A stretch of DNA of 58,924 nt from Nocardia abscessus NBRC 100374 (GTDB lineage: Bacteria; Actinomycetota; Actinomycetes; Mycobacteriales; Mycobacteriaceae): assembly GCF_000308455.1 (NCBI RefSeq), contig NZ_BAFP01000267.1, positions 1 to 58,924 on the forward strand, in the 5' to 3' direction. Below are positions 50,902 through 58,924 of the stretch, piece by piece; position 1 is the stretch's first letter, and each line of letters begins with the position of its first letter. The notes beneath the pieces were generated by a model that saw nothing but the letters and a program-made list of their open reading frames with translations, was not told the DNA's origin and did no database searches. The position numbers were made by a program, and so were the translations under genes.

Positions 50902-52692
50902 ATGACCACGGCCGATATTGCCGAGGCCCGGGAGCAGCCCGCCCCCCCAGATACCGCCCGCAGGGAGGAACAGAGCTTCGCAGCGCTCCTACGCCCCCAT
51001 GTCGGCGGTTTCGCCGCCGTGGTCGTCCTTCAGGTGATCGGTGCTGTGGCAGGTTTGGCGCCGTTGTTGGCGGTGGTCGAGTTGGGGCGCGCGTTGTTGT
51101 CGACCGGCCCGATCGATCACGGTCGTGTCTGGTTCGTGGTGGTCCTGGGCGTGGTCGGGCTGTTCGTCCGGCTCCTGTTCACGGCCGCTTCGTCCGGTCT
51201 CGGGCACGTGCTCGACGGCCGGGTGCAGTTGTCGTTCCGCCGGCAGTTGGCCGCACATTTGGGGCGTGTGCCGATCGGCTGGTTCTCCCAGCGCCGAACG
51301 GGTGAGCTCGCCAAGGTGGTGAGCGAGGATGTGAGTGCGCTGCATCCGTTCATCGCCCACGCGCCCGGCGAGCTGGTGTCGGCGTTCGTGGTGCCGCTGG
51401 TGTCGCTGGTCTACTTGTGCACCGTCGACTGGCGGCTCACGCTGATCACGTTGGTTCCGGTGTTGCTGGCGGTGGCATTGGTCCCGTTGATGATGACCCC
51501 GGCCCGGCAACGCGAGCAGAGCGAGTTCGATGCGGCGATGGGGCGGATCGCCGATTCGGTCGTGGAGTTCGTGCAGGGCATCGCGGTGGTCAAGGCGTTC
51601 GGCGGAGGCGACCGCGCGCACCGCCGGTTCCGTACGGCGGTGGACGATTTCGCCGATACGTTCCTGCGCTGGGCGCGGGGCCTTTCCCCGATCGCCGCCG
51701 GGATGCAGCTGGCGCTCGCGCCGCCGTTCGTGCTGCTGGTCGTGCTGCTCGGCGGCACGGTCCGGATAACAGGTGGCGGGATGGCTGCCGCGGATCTGCT
51801 GCCGTTCCTGCTGCTCGGGCTGGGGCTGACCGCTCCGGTCGCGGCGCTCGGCCACGGTTTCGACGACATGCAGGCCGCCGGCCGCGCGGTCGGCAGGATC
51901 CGGGACGTGCTCGACGTCGAGCCGTTGCCCGAACCTGCCCACCCGGCCACGCCGCGAGGACACCGGGTGGAGCTGCGCGACGTCCGGTTCGGATACGACG
52001 CCGACCGCGAGGTGTTGCGCGGGATCGACCTGGTGCTCGAGCCGGGCACGGTCACCGCGCTCGTCGGACCGTCCGGTAGCGGCAAATCCACACTCGTCCA
52101 ACTACTTCCCCGATTCTTCGACCCGACCTACGGGACGATCACCCTGGGCGGAATCGACCTGCGCGAAATCGGCAGCCGCCAGCTGTACCAAGCGGTCTCC
52201 TTCGTCTTCCAGGACGTGCGTCTGCTGCGTGCTTCGGTGGCCGACAACATCGCGCTGGCAGTCCCGCGCGCCGACCGCGAGCAGGTGGTACACGCCGCCC
52301 AGCTGGCGGGCATTCACACCCGGATCCTGGAGCTGCCGCACGGCTACGACACGGTGCTCGGCGACGAGGCCGGACTGTCGGGCGGTGAGGCACAGCGCCT
52401 CGCCCTCGCCCGCGCGCTGCTGGCCGACACCCCCGTTCTGGTGCTGGACGAGGCGACCGCGTTCGCGGACCCGCAGACCGAACAGGCGGTGCGTCACGCC
52501 CTGGCGAGCCTGCAGGGCGACCGGACGATCCTGGTCATCGCCCACCGGCTGGAGACCATCGCTGAGGCCGACAACGTCGTCATGGTGGAGGACGGGGTGA
52601 TCGTGGAGCGCGGCGCGCCCGCGCAGTTGCTGGCCGGCCAGGGCAAGTTCGCCGCGTTCTGGCAATCCCATCGTGGAGACGAGTTGTCATGA
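50902..52692 (+). CDS. ABC exporter half-transporter 1 (fused membrane and ATPase domains)
   Basis: The 596-residue protein has an N-terminal six-helix membrane domain (about 30-330, with GWFSQRRTGELAKVVSEDVS as the intracellular loop) and a C-terminal ATPase: Walker A GPSGSGKST, signature LSGGEAQRLALARALL, Walker B VLVLDEATAFADP, H-loop IAHRLETI. The D-loop Phe (ATAFADP instead of ATSALDP) resembles siderophore-type YbtP/IrtA halves. It overlaps the next gene by ATGA and probably forms a heterodimer with it. Repressed by the divergent TetR. Confidence 0.92.
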   Translation: MTTADIAEAREQPAPPDTARREEQSFAALLRPHVGGFAAVVVLQVIGAVAGLAPLLAVVELGRALLSTGPIDHGRVWFVVVLGVVGLFVRLLFTAASSGLGHVLDGRVQLSFRRQLAAHLGRVPIGWFSQRRTGELAKVVSEDVSALHPFIAHAPGELVSAFVVPLVSLVYLCTVDWRLTLITLVPVLLAVALVPLMMTPARQREQSEFDAAMGRIADSVVEFVQGIAVVKAFGGGDRAHRRFRTAVDDFADTFLRWARGLSPIAAGMQLALAPPFVLLVVLLGGTVRITGGGMAAADLLPFLLLGLGLTAPVAALGHGFDDMQAAGRAVGRIRDVLDVEPLPEPAHPATPRGHRVELRDVRFGYDADREVLRGIDLVLEPGTVTALVGPSGSGKSTLVQLLPRFFDPTYGTITLGGIDLREIGSRQLYQAVSFVFQDVRLLRASVADNIALAVPRADREQVVHAAQLAGIHTRILELPHGYDTVLGDEAGLSGGEAQRLALARALLADTPVLVLDEATAFADPQTEQAVRHALASLQGDRTILVIAHRLETIAEADNVVMVEDGVIVERGAPAQLLAGQGKFAAFWQSHRGDELS

Positions 52693-54428
52693 TCCGAATG
52701 CTGTTGCGCGTGCTGGGCGATCAGTACGCCGGTCCGGTGCGTCGCACCGTGGCCCTGATGACCACCACCGCGGCCCTGGAGGGGTTGTCCTACGCCCTGC
52801 TGGTCCCGGTACTCCGGGAACTGTTCGGGAGCAGCCCCGAGGACGCCTGGCCGTGGCTGATCGCGTTCGGGATCGCGGTCGCGGTCTACGCGGTGCTGCG
52901 CTACATCAGCGACCTGGCCGGTTTCCGCGCCGGAACCACGCTGCTGCGCGGCACCTATCACCGGCTCGGCGACCACCTGGCCCGGCTGCCCATCGGCTGG
53001 TACGGCGTCGGCCGCGTCGGCGAAGTGTCGGTGCTCGCCAGTCGGGGCGTCCTGGAAGCGATGAGCGTGATCGCGCACCTGCTCGCACCATTCGTCGCCG
53101 CCTCGGTGACCCCGCTGACGATCGTCGCTGTGATGCTGGCGTTCGACTGGAAGCTGGGACTGGCCGCACTGGTCGCCGTCCCGCTCGTGGCGGCGATCCA
53201 GGCCTGGACGGGACGCGCGATGGCCACCGCCGACGCCGAACGCCATGAACGTGACCAGGATGCCGGCGGGCGAGTCATCGAATACCTGCAGGCCCAGCCG
53301 GTGCTACGGACCGGCGGCCGCACCACCGAACGTTTCGACCTGCTGGACGACTCGCTACGCGGAATCCAGCGCGCCTCGCGCCGATCGGCGCTATCGGCCC
53401 TGCCCGGCATCGTCGGCCTGACGCTCGCCGTGCAGGCGATGTTCACCGTGCTGCTGGCCATGGGCGCCTACCTCGCGCTGGGCGGGAGCATCGGCGCGGC
53501 CGAGGTTCTGGCGATCCTGGTACTGGCGGCCCGCTGCGCCGAACCCCTGCTGTCGCTGGCCGACATCGGCGGCCAACTCCGCAGCGCGCGCGCCCAACTG
53601 ACCCGACTGGACGCACTGCTGCGCACCGAGCCGCTGCCGGAACCGGGTGACCCGATCCAGCCGCACCACCACGACCTGGAGTTCGACGCCGTCGCCTTCC
53701 TGCACGGCGACCGCATGGTGATCGACAATCTGACGCTGACGGTGCCGCAAGGCCAGCGGTTGGCGATCGTCGGACCCTCCGGAGCGGGCAAGAGCACCCT
53801 GCTCCAACTACTCGCGCGGTTCCACGACGTGAGCAAAGGCGCGGTCCGCGTGGGCGGCGTCGACGTCCGCGACATCGATACCAGCACATTGATGGCACAG
53901 ATCGCCATCGTCTTCCAGAACGTCTACCTCTTCGACGGCACCATCGAGGACAACATCCGCCTCGGCCGCCCCGAAGCCACCGACGCCGAAGTCCGCGCCG
54001 CGGCGACAGCGGCACGCCTGGACGAGGTGATCGAACGACTTCCCGGCGGCTGGGCCGCCGACGTCGGCGAAGGCGGTGCACTGCTGTCGGGCGGCGAACG
54101 TCAACGCGTCTCCATCGCCCGCGCCCTGCTGAAGAACGCTCCCATCGTCCTCCTCGACGAGGTCACCTCCGCCCTGGACCCGGTCAACGAAGCCGCTGTC
54201 CACCAGGGCATCGAACGCCTGATGGCGGGCCGCACGGTGGTGATGGTGGCCCACCGCATGCACACCGTGCAGACCGCCGACCGCGTCGTCTTCCTCGACA
54301 ACGGCCGAGTCGTGGAAGAAGGCACTCATCACGGCCTGCTGGATCGAGGCGGCCGCTACGCCGACTTCTGGAACATTTCCACGGCTCGCCCTCGTGCCGT
54401 CAGCGGCGCACACGCCGATCGAGCCTGA
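52689..54428 (+). CDS. ABC exporter half-transporter 2 (fused membrane and ATPase domains)
   Basis: The 579-residue partner starts at ATG 52689, coupled to half 1. The membrane domain (about 1-320) includes GWYGVGRVGEVSVLASRGVL. The ATPase has Walker A GPSGAGKST, signature LSGGERQRVSIARALL, Walker B IVLLDEVTSALDP and H-loop VAHRMHTV. Together with half 1 the set resembles IrtAB/YbtPQ-like inner-membrane transporters used for siderophores, or a drug exporter. No siderophore-interacting domain is fused, so the substrate stays open. Confidence 0.92.
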   Translation: MIRMLLRVLGDQYAGPVRRTVALMTTTAALEGLSYALLVPVLRELFGSSPEDAWPWLIAFGIAVAVYAVLRYISDLAGFRAGTTLLRGTYHRLGDHLARLPIGWYGVGRVGEVSVLASRGVLEAMSVIAHLLAPFVAASVTPLTIVAVMLAFDWKLGLAALVAVPLVAAIQAWTGRAMATADAERHERDQDAGGRVIEYLQAQPVLRTGGRTTERFDLLDDSLRGIQRASRRSALSALPGIVGLTLAVQAMFTVLLAMGAYLALGGSIGAAEVLAILVLAARCAEPLLSLADIGGQLRSARAQLTRLDALLRTEPLPEPGDPIQPHHHDLEFDAVAFLHGDRMVIDNLTLTVPQGQRLAIVGPSGAGKSTLLQLLARFHDVSKGAVRVGGVDVRDIDTSTLMAQIAIVFQNVYLFDGTIEDNIRLGRPEATDAEVRAAATAARLDEVIERLPGGWAADVGEGGALLSGGERQRVSIARALLKNAPIVLLDEVTSALDPVNEAAVHQGIERLMAGRTVVMVAHRMHTVQTADRVVFLDNGRVVEEGTHHGLLDRGGRYADFWNISTARPRAVSGAHADRA

Positions 54429-54501
54429 CCACACCGGCCGCGCGACTGCGGCCTGAATTCATGCCATGACCCCTGCTGTTCCCCCGAATCGGAAGTGCAC
54501 T

Positions 54502-55023
54502 GTGTTCACCACCCCGCTGCTGTTGATCATCCCCACCCTGAGTTTCCGCGTGCTCGGCGCCTTCGGCGTCCGCCGGTTCGCCACCTGGCGAGTGTCCTTC
54601 GCGCACGGACTGGCCGTGATGCTCCTCTCGACAGGTATCGCCCACTTCATCCCCGACACCGTCGACGCGATGCCGAGCCATGACGATCTGGCGGCCATGG
54701 TTCCCGCGTTCGTTCCGTTTCCGGACCTCATGGTGTACCTGACCGGTGTGCTGGAACTGCTCGGCGCTGCCGGCCTGGTCTCGACCCGTACCCGGCGTTA
54801 CGCCGGACTCGGGCTCGCTGTGCTGTTCATCTTGATGCTCCCGGCGAACGTTCATGCGGCGGTCTCGGATATTCCGTTGAACGGCGATCCGGCCACCCCT
54901 CTGTGGTTCCGGATTCCCGAGCAGATCGTGTTCATCGCTATTGCCCTGTGGGCGTCAGGTGTGACTGTCGCGAACCTGCGCATGCCGGCCGGGCGTCGAC
55001 GTGACACTGCCGTCGAGGTGTAG
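54502..55023 (+). CDS. DoxX-family membrane protein
   Basis: The protein has 173 residues from GTG 54502, preferred because GGAAG lies six bases upstream; an in-frame ATG at 54466 would add 12 residues. Four hydrophobic segments are seen, with the DoxX-like pattern MLLSTGIAHFIPDTVDAMPS, PDLMVYLTGVLELLGAAGLV and AVLFILMLPANVHAAVSDIP. Function is uncertain; DoxX proteins are linked to redox homeostasis. It follows the ABC exporter by 73 bp on the same strand and may belong to its transcript. Confidence 0.8.
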   Translation: MFTTPLLLIIPTLSFRVLGAFGVRRFATWRVSFAHGLAVMLLSTGIAHFIPDTVDAMPSHDDLAAMVPAFVPFPDLMVYLTGVLELLGAAGLVSTRTRRYAGLGLAVLFILMLPANVHAAVSDIPLNGDPATPLWFRIPEQIVFIAIALWASGVTVANLRMPAGRRRDTAVEV

Positions 55024-55229
55024 TGCCACGACCGGAGATGCGGTGCAGTAGGTTCCGGCGTCAGCGGATGCGTTCGACTGGCTGCGGTTGTATCAGGAGG
55101 AACTGCACGGCCGGATCCCTCCCGGCCGCATACCCGGTGTGCTGGAGGCTGTGGCGGCCATGGCGCCCGCTGAACTACCGGATGTTTCGGTGCGCATCGA
55201 AATCCTCAGGCAGCCAGCCGCATTCGGCG
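55024..55229 (+). other. coding remnant of unknown family
   Basis: After an in-frame TAG, a forward frame reads ASADAFDWLRLYQEELHGRI, PPGRIPGVLEAVAAMAPAEL, then PDVSVRIEIL, before running into the 3' end of the carboxypeptidase gene. Composition is clearly protein-like, but there is no start and I do not recognise the family. Confidence 0.35.
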
Positions 55230-56144
55230 CTAATCGATCGGCAGCACGCTCAGGATCGGGTCGTAGGCCCAGTTCAACATGCGCTCGGCGTCCTCCTTGG
55301 CGGCGATCTCACTGTCGGGTGAGCTGTGCAGGACCACACCGATCAGCGGTATTCCCGCCCTGACCGTCTCGAACAGCAGGCAGGTTCCCGCGGCGTCGGT
55401 CCATCCGGTTTTGATGCCGATAGCGCCGGGATAGTCGTGCAGCAGCAGGTTCGTGGACTGCCAGAGGTGAGCGCGGTTGCCCGGGCCGGCGGGCAGGTGA
55501 TAGCTCTTCGACCTTGCGATGTCACGGAACACCGGCAGGCTCATCGCGCGCAGGCCGAGGGTTACCAGGTCCGCCGGTGTGGAGTGGGTGGAGCGGTCGG
55601 TGGGGGCGGGCAGCCCGCTGGGGTCGGTGAAATGTGTTCCCGCCAAGCCCATTCGATGGGCGGTGTCGTTCATTTCGGCGATGAAGCCGTCTTGTCCGGG
55701 CCCGTATGCCTCGGCAAGGGTGTAGGCGGCGTCGCAGCCGGACGGCAGCATCATCGCGTACAGGAGTTGTCGCGCGGTGAGCACCTCGCCGGGGACCAAG
55801 CCTGCGTTGCTTCCGTCGTACTCGGTGCAGTAGGCGATGATTCCCTGCGGCACGGTAATGGTTCGGTCGACGTCGCCGGCGTTGATCACGACCAGTGCCG
55901 TCATCACCTTCGCGATGCTGGCTATCGGGACCGGGGTGTTCGGCTCTCGCGACCACAGCACCGTGCCGGTGATTCCGTCCGCCAGCGCTGCTCCCGACGC
56001 CTGCACCGCGCCCGGCTCGAACGTCAGCCAAGGTAACTGAATATGGACCTCGCTCGCGGCGGGGGCGACCACGACTCCATGACCGGCTACCACGACCAGC
56101 GCCACGGCAACGGCCGCCTGCAAATATTTAGCAAATGTCCGCAT
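55230..56144 (-). CDS. D-alanyl-D-alanine carboxypeptidase (penicillin-binding, DacF-like)
   Basis: The 304-residue protein starts at ATG 56144; a signal-peptide-like segment (YLQAAVAVALVVVAGHGVVV) follows, so it acts outside the membrane on peptidoglycan. Active-site motifs are SIAK (Ser76, Lys79), SGC at 135-137 in place of the usual SGN, and KTG in GAIGIKTGWTDAAGT. The Cys variant occurs in some actinobacterial homologues as far as I recall. It trims the terminal D-Ala of pentapeptides. It is divergent from a TetR gene. Confidence 0.9.
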   Translation of the reverse strand: MRTFAKYLQAAVAVALVVVAGHGVVVAPAASEVHIQLPWLTFEPGAVQASGAALADGITGTVLWSREPNTPVPIASIAKVMTALVVINAGDVDRTITVPQGIIAYCTEYDGSNAGLVPGEVLTARQLLYAMMLPSGCDAAYTLAEAYGPGQDGFIAEMNDTAHRMGLAGTHFTDPSGLPAPTDRSTHSTPADLVTLGLRAMSLPVFRDIARSKSYHLPAGPGNRAHLWQSTNLLLHDYPGAIGIKTGWTDAAGTCLLFETVRAGIPLIGVVLHSSPDSEIAAKEDAERMLNWAYDPILSVLPID

Positions 56145-56253
56145 GGGCCACATTCTGCTGCGCGACCCCATGGATCAGTGGGATTTCACCGACCGAATCA
56201 CCGCGCCGCTCCGAGTTGAATGCCACTCGGCGTGGACGGAGCCGTACTCGTCA

Positions 56254-56289
56254 ACTGATACGATACGGAACGTGGCGTATCTAAACAGT
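56254..56289. promoter_or_regulatory. candidate TetR operator
   Basis: ACTGATACGATACG (56254-56267) and CGTATCTAAACAGT (56276-56289) form an imperfect inverted repeat (ACTG and GATACG arms match). The TetR GTG start at 56272 lies inside it, which suits tight autorepression. Confidence 0.5.
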
Positions 56290-56985
56290 GGAGGTGCTCC
56301 TGCCTCAGAAGCTCAGGAGACACGTCGCGGAGGACGTCCCCGTGATGACGAACGCGAGGGCGAGATTCTCGAGGTAGTGGCCTCGCTGCTGGCAGAGCGC
56401 GGCTATGAGGGTGTCACCTTCGAGGAGGTAGCGCGTCGGGCCGGCTCGTCGAAAGCCACCCTCTACCGGCGGTGGAAGTCCAAGAGAGACATGGTCGTCG
56501 CTGCGCTGAAGGCAGGCCCTGCCCGTCGAGAAGGGGCGGACGAGATCGACACAGGCAGTCTGCGCGGTGACCTGATCGGCTTGTGTCAACGGCTCATCAC
56601 GACGATGCGTTCGGCCGACGGCCAGACCGCACTGCTACTCCTTCAGGCAGGCCTTGAAGACCCCGAGCTGTGCGAGGAGATCGAACGGACCGTCGGCCCG
56701 ACCGGAGCCCGGTTGCCCACCTCGGTCGTGGACGCCGCCATCCGTCGCGGAGAGCTGCCTGAGGTCGTAGACCCCTTCCCTTTCGAAGAAGTGGCCGGGG
56801 CAGTGCTGCTGCTCCGGCGGCTCAATGGACTGAATACCGATGATGTCTATCTCGAAGCGCTCGTGGATTCGATCCTCATACCCGCCCTGCGGGCAACCTC
56901 CGCTCGGTCGGCAGAGCTACCCGCCGGAATCTTCTCCGGCCGACCGTCCGCGCAATCCACCACGACCAGTGAAGGAAACCGATGA
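56272..56985 (+). CDS. TetR/AcrR-family transcriptional regulator
   Basis: The 237-residue protein starts at GTG 56272; the frame is open back to 56143 but that part lies in the divergent promoter. The helix-turn-helix is at about 50-69 (VTFEEVARRAGSSKATLYRR), followed by WKSKRDMVVAALK, a typical AcrR-like N-terminus. The C-terminus ends in a Ser/Thr-rich tail. Its stop overlaps the start of the alpha/beta hydrolase gene (ATGA), so both are co-expressed and probably under its own control. Confidence 0.88.
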   Translation: MAYLNSGGAPASEAQETRRGGRPRDDEREGEILEVVASLLAERGYEGVTFEEVARRAGSSKATLYRRWKSKRDMVVAALKAGPARREGADEIDTGSLRGDLIGLCQRLITTMRSADGQTALLLLQAGLEDPELCEEIERTVGPTGARLPTSVVDAAIRRGELPEVVDPFPFEEVAGAVLLLRRLNGLNTDDVYLEALVDSILIPALRATSARSAELPAGIFSGRPSAQSTTTSEGNR

Positions 56986-57872
56986 CTACGCCGACCATCG
57001 ACGGATTTCGTTACCAGACCCTGCCCGGCGACGAAAGCGTCGAACTCAACGTCGCGGTCGGCGGGACCGGGCCGGCCGTTGTCCTGCTCCACGGCTTCCC
57101 CCAAACCCACTACATGTGGCGCGACGTTGCGCAACAACTCGCCGAGGAGCACACGGTCATCGTTCCGGACCTTCGAGGTTACGGCGACAGCGGGAAGCCG
57201 CCGGCGGACAGCCCTGACACATATTCCAAGCGCACCATGGCTGAGGACATCATGCGGGTAGTCGGCGCGCTCGGGCACGAGCGCTTCGGACTGATCGGTC
57301 ACGACCGCGGCGCCCTGGTCGGTATCCGCGCCGGCCTCGACCACCCCGACGCGGTTCAGTACCTCGGGGTGCTCGATGTCCTCCCGACTCTCGACACTTG
57401 GGATGTCCTGCGGGGAGTGGACGCGAAGGTCGCCTGGCACCTGTACCTGATGGCGCAACCCATGGGACTGCCCGAGAAGATGATCAAGGCCGTGGCAGAG
57501 GAGTTCTTCGCTTCGTTCCTCGACGCCTGGGACACGGACGGCTCGACATTCGCCCCGGAGGTGCGGCAGCACTACATCGACAGCTCGGTCGGAGCCGTCG
57601 ACTCGATCGTCGCCGACTACCGCGCCACCTCGAGCATCGACCTGAGCATGGACCGTGCGGACCGCCAGGCCGGAAAGACGCTTCCCATGCCCGTTGGCGT
57701 GATCTCCCAGGACTGGGGCGCCCAGTTGGGCTTCGACGCGGCAGCGCTCTGGCGAGCCTGGGCGCCGGACCTGACCTACGAGCCGATCAAGGCGGGGCAC
57801 TTCATGGCCGAGGAGAAGCCCACCGAGATCGCGCACTTCATCCGTAAGCTCGCCGCCCGGAGCCGAACCTGA
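56982..57872 (+). CDS. alpha/beta hydrolase, haloacetate dehalogenase / epoxide hydrolase-like
   Basis: The 296-residue protein has HGFPQTHYMWR (oxyanion region) at 37-47, DLRGYGDSGKP at 63-73 and the nucleophile elbow GHDRGA with Asp108 as nucleophile. A catalytic His is in GHFMAEEKP near 273. Fluoroacetate dehalogenases share this pattern but use a second Arg three residues after DR; that position is Leu112 here, so fluoroacetate activity is doubtful. It is coupled to the upstream TetR by a 4-bp overlap. Confidence 0.85.
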   Translation: MTTPTIDGFRYQTLPGDESVELNVAVGGTGPAVVLLHGFPQTHYMWRDVAQQLAEEHTVIVPDLRGYGDSGKPPADSPDTYSKRTMAEDIMRVVGALGHERFGLIGHDRGALVGIRAGLDHPDAVQYLGVLDVLPTLDTWDVLRGVDAKVAWHLYLMAQPMGLPEKMIKAVAEEFFASFLDAWDTDGSTFAPEVRQHYIDSSVGAVDSIVADYRATSSIDLSMDRADRQAGKTLPMPVGVISQDWGAQLGFDAAALWRAWAPDLTYEPIKAGHFMAEEKPTEIAHFIRKLAARSRT

Positions 57873-57908
57873 TCCCTTCCTGATCGAACCCGCCGAAGGA
57901 TCTGGTAC

Positions 57909-58065
57909 TCACCTTTTCACCGGGATCTCGGTCTTCTTGCCGGACAGTGTGCGCGGTGTCGCGGTACTTCGAGCAGGGTGTCGGGAACGTGGCGGGGCGA
58001 CAGGGCGGTGCGCAGCGCGGCGGAGCTGCGCCAAGGCGAGACAGACCGCTCGCACCACTAGGTAA
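57909..58065 (-). pseudogene. acetoacetyl-CoA synthetase C-terminal remnant, frameshifted
   Basis: One minus frame reads LRTALSPRHVPDTLLEVP and the adjacent frame completes it with TPRTLSGKKTEIPVKR before TGA at 57909-57911. SPRHVPD followed by P-TLSGKK-E-PVKR is characteristic of the end of AacS-type acyl-CoA synthetases. The rest of the gene is absent. Confidence 0.55.
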
Positions 58066-58306
58066 GTAGCCAACTGCCCGACCTGAGCACCCGGAAACAT
58101 CCTGTAATGCCGACGCGCAGTTGTTGTTTTTCGGCAGACGCTGATCTCCGAGAAGTAAATGTGTGCGGCAGCTGTACGGAGGGGCCTGGCGAGAGATCAG
58201 AGCGAGCGCGGATGTCCGACGGCGCGTTCGGCGATGTGCATCGGTGATAGCCACCTACAATAGGCGCAGGCCGAAACCGTTGCGGGACCGATCTCGTGGA
58301 GGCGTT
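58066..58306. promoter_or_regulatory. intergenic region upstream of nicotinamidase
   Basis: These 241 bp separate the synthetase remnant from pncA and must hold its promoter. No dyad, RNA or further gene was recognised. Confidence 0.3.
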
Positions 58307-58873
58307 ATGAGCAGGGCTCTGATCATCGTCGACGTCCAGAACGACTTCTGCGAGGGGGGTGCGGTGGCCGTCGCAGGCGGAGCCGCGCTGGCCGAACGGA
58401 TCAGCGAATATCTGCGCGGCAGCGACTACACCGCGATCACCGCCACCCGTGACTACCACATCGACCCCGGTGCGCACTTTTCCGACAACCCTGACTTCGT
58501 CGACACGTGGCCGCCGCATTGCCGGATCGACACGCCCGGTGCCGACTTCCACCCGAACCTGGACACCGCCCCGATCGACGAGGTCTTCTTCAAAGGCGCC
58601 TACGCCGCCGCCTACTCCGGATTCGAGGGCGCCGCCGAGGACGGCACGGCCCTCGCGGACTGGTTGCGCGCCAAAGGAATCGACACCGTCGACGTCTGCG
58701 GCATCGCCACCGACCACTGCGTTCGCGCCACCGCCTTGGATGCCCGCACCGCCGGGTTCGACACCCGGGTGCTCGTGGGCCTGTCCGCCGGCGTCTCCCC
58801 CGCCAGCATCGATCGGGCCCTGGACGAACTCCGCGATGCGGGTGTGGAGATCGCCGGAAACATCGACAGTTGA
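58307..58873 (+). CDS. pncA: nicotinamidase / pyrazinamidase
   Basis: The 188-residue protein starts at ATG 58307 after GTGGAGG. The catalytic triad is visible: Asp9 (VDVQNDF), Lys96 (FFKGAY) and Cys138 (GIATDHCVRATA). Metal ligands Asp49, His51 and His57 are in RDYHIDPGAHF. It hydrolyses nicotinamide to nicotinate in NAD recycling and would also activate pyrazinamide. Length equals that of mycobacterial PncA (about 186). It appears to be a single gene. Confidence 0.93.
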   Translation: MSRALIIVDVQNDFCEGGAVAVAGGAALAERISEYLRGSDYTAITATRDYHIDPGAHFSDNPDFVDTWPPHCRIDTPGADFHPNLDTAPIDEVFFKGAYAAAYSGFEGAAEDGTALADWLRAKGIDTVDVCGIATDHCVRATALDARTAGFDTRVLVGLSAGVSPASIDRALDELRDAGVEIAGNIDS

Positions 58874-58924
58874 CACCGCCCCTCCAGCCGTCATGTGCGG
58901 GTCGTAGTCGACCTGCTCTAGAGG

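Noticed and set aside
58058..58894. Minus-strand open frame of 278 codons opposite pncA
   Set aside because: Gly/Val-rich shadow of the nicotinamidase frame, which has a complete catalytic triad.
1..58924. CRISPR arrays, tRNA, rRNA, insertion sequences, prophage genes
   Set aside because: No regularly spaced identical repeats, cloverleaf sequences, transposase motifs or phage structural genes were recognised by reading both strands; small or divergent elements could have been missed.

Overview
Organism and character. The window is high-GC DNA with the gene content of a mycolic-acid actinomycete, most likely Nocardia or a close relative in Mycobacteriales. The evidence is a DevR/DosR-type response regulator of exactly 217 residues, a DevS-type sensor kinase remnant, six universal stress protein (USP) loci including one broken copy, an F420/DDN-type nitroreductase, a DsbA-like protein of the mycothiol-nitroreductase type, a UsfY-like membrane protein and many TetR regulators. 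No rRNA, tRNA, CRISPR array, transposase or intact insertion sequence was recognised.

Layout. 1-6.2 kb: a diiron-type hydrolase cut by the window edge with a divergent TetR, a large kinase/NB-ARC/LuxR regulator, and a methyltransferase. 6.5-8.3 kb: an orphan PGAP1-like serine hydrolase. 8.3-10.2 kb: a TetR / enoyl-CoA hydratase / DUF4442 operon. 10.2-14.0 kb: decayed genes, a frameshifted CocE/NonD hydrolase and its TetR, which share three copies of a 20-bp operator. 14.3-16.8 kb: a cold-shock gene and an nsrR-hmp nitric-oxide detoxification operon. 17-37 kb: a dormancy (DevR-like) island with USPs, a UsfY-like protein, two SRPBCC-like proteins, an N-truncated DevS, a SulP transporter, a PPOX flavoprotein, an F420 nitroreductase, an Acg-like nitroreductase and the DevR regulator. 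Inside it lie a CsoR/CstR-type repressor module (DUF302, DsbA-like, Cys-rich mini-protein) and an ABC exporter. 37-45.8 kb: a saccharopine-dehydrogenase-like protein, broken TetR and MarR regulators, an NmrA-like reductase with a hemerythrin protein, an ECF41 sigma factor with an NDH-2-like partner and a truncated SnoaL gene, a LysR, a Cys-rich mini-protein and a SigZ-like sigma factor. 46-55 kb: a DrrAB-type exporter with a tiny leader ORF, a second NDH-2-like enzyme, and a TetR divergent from a two-gene ABC exporter, followed by a DoxX-family gene. 55-58.9 kb: a D,D-carboxypeptidase, a TetR / alpha-beta hydrolase operon and a nicotinamidase.

How the genes work together. Candidate DevR boxes of the form GGGACC-N3-GCCC precede SulP, a USP operon and the SRPBCC/nitroreductase operon, so the 17-37 kb genes probably form one hypoxia/NO regulon. 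NsrR-Hmp and the thiol or persulfide repressor module extend the same redox and NO theme.

Decay or sequence error. At least seven single-base frame breaks are visible by reading the lost sequence in another frame (kinase twice, CocE hydrolase, DUF6069, SulP, MarR, NDH-2 C-terminus), several at G or C runs. Separately, five loci carry larger deletions or junctions (a USP, a TetR, SnoaL, a beta-lactamase, and devS fused to a SulP tail). Six or more gene remnants lie between intact genes. The single-base breaks may be consensus errors; the larger deletions are harder to explain that way.
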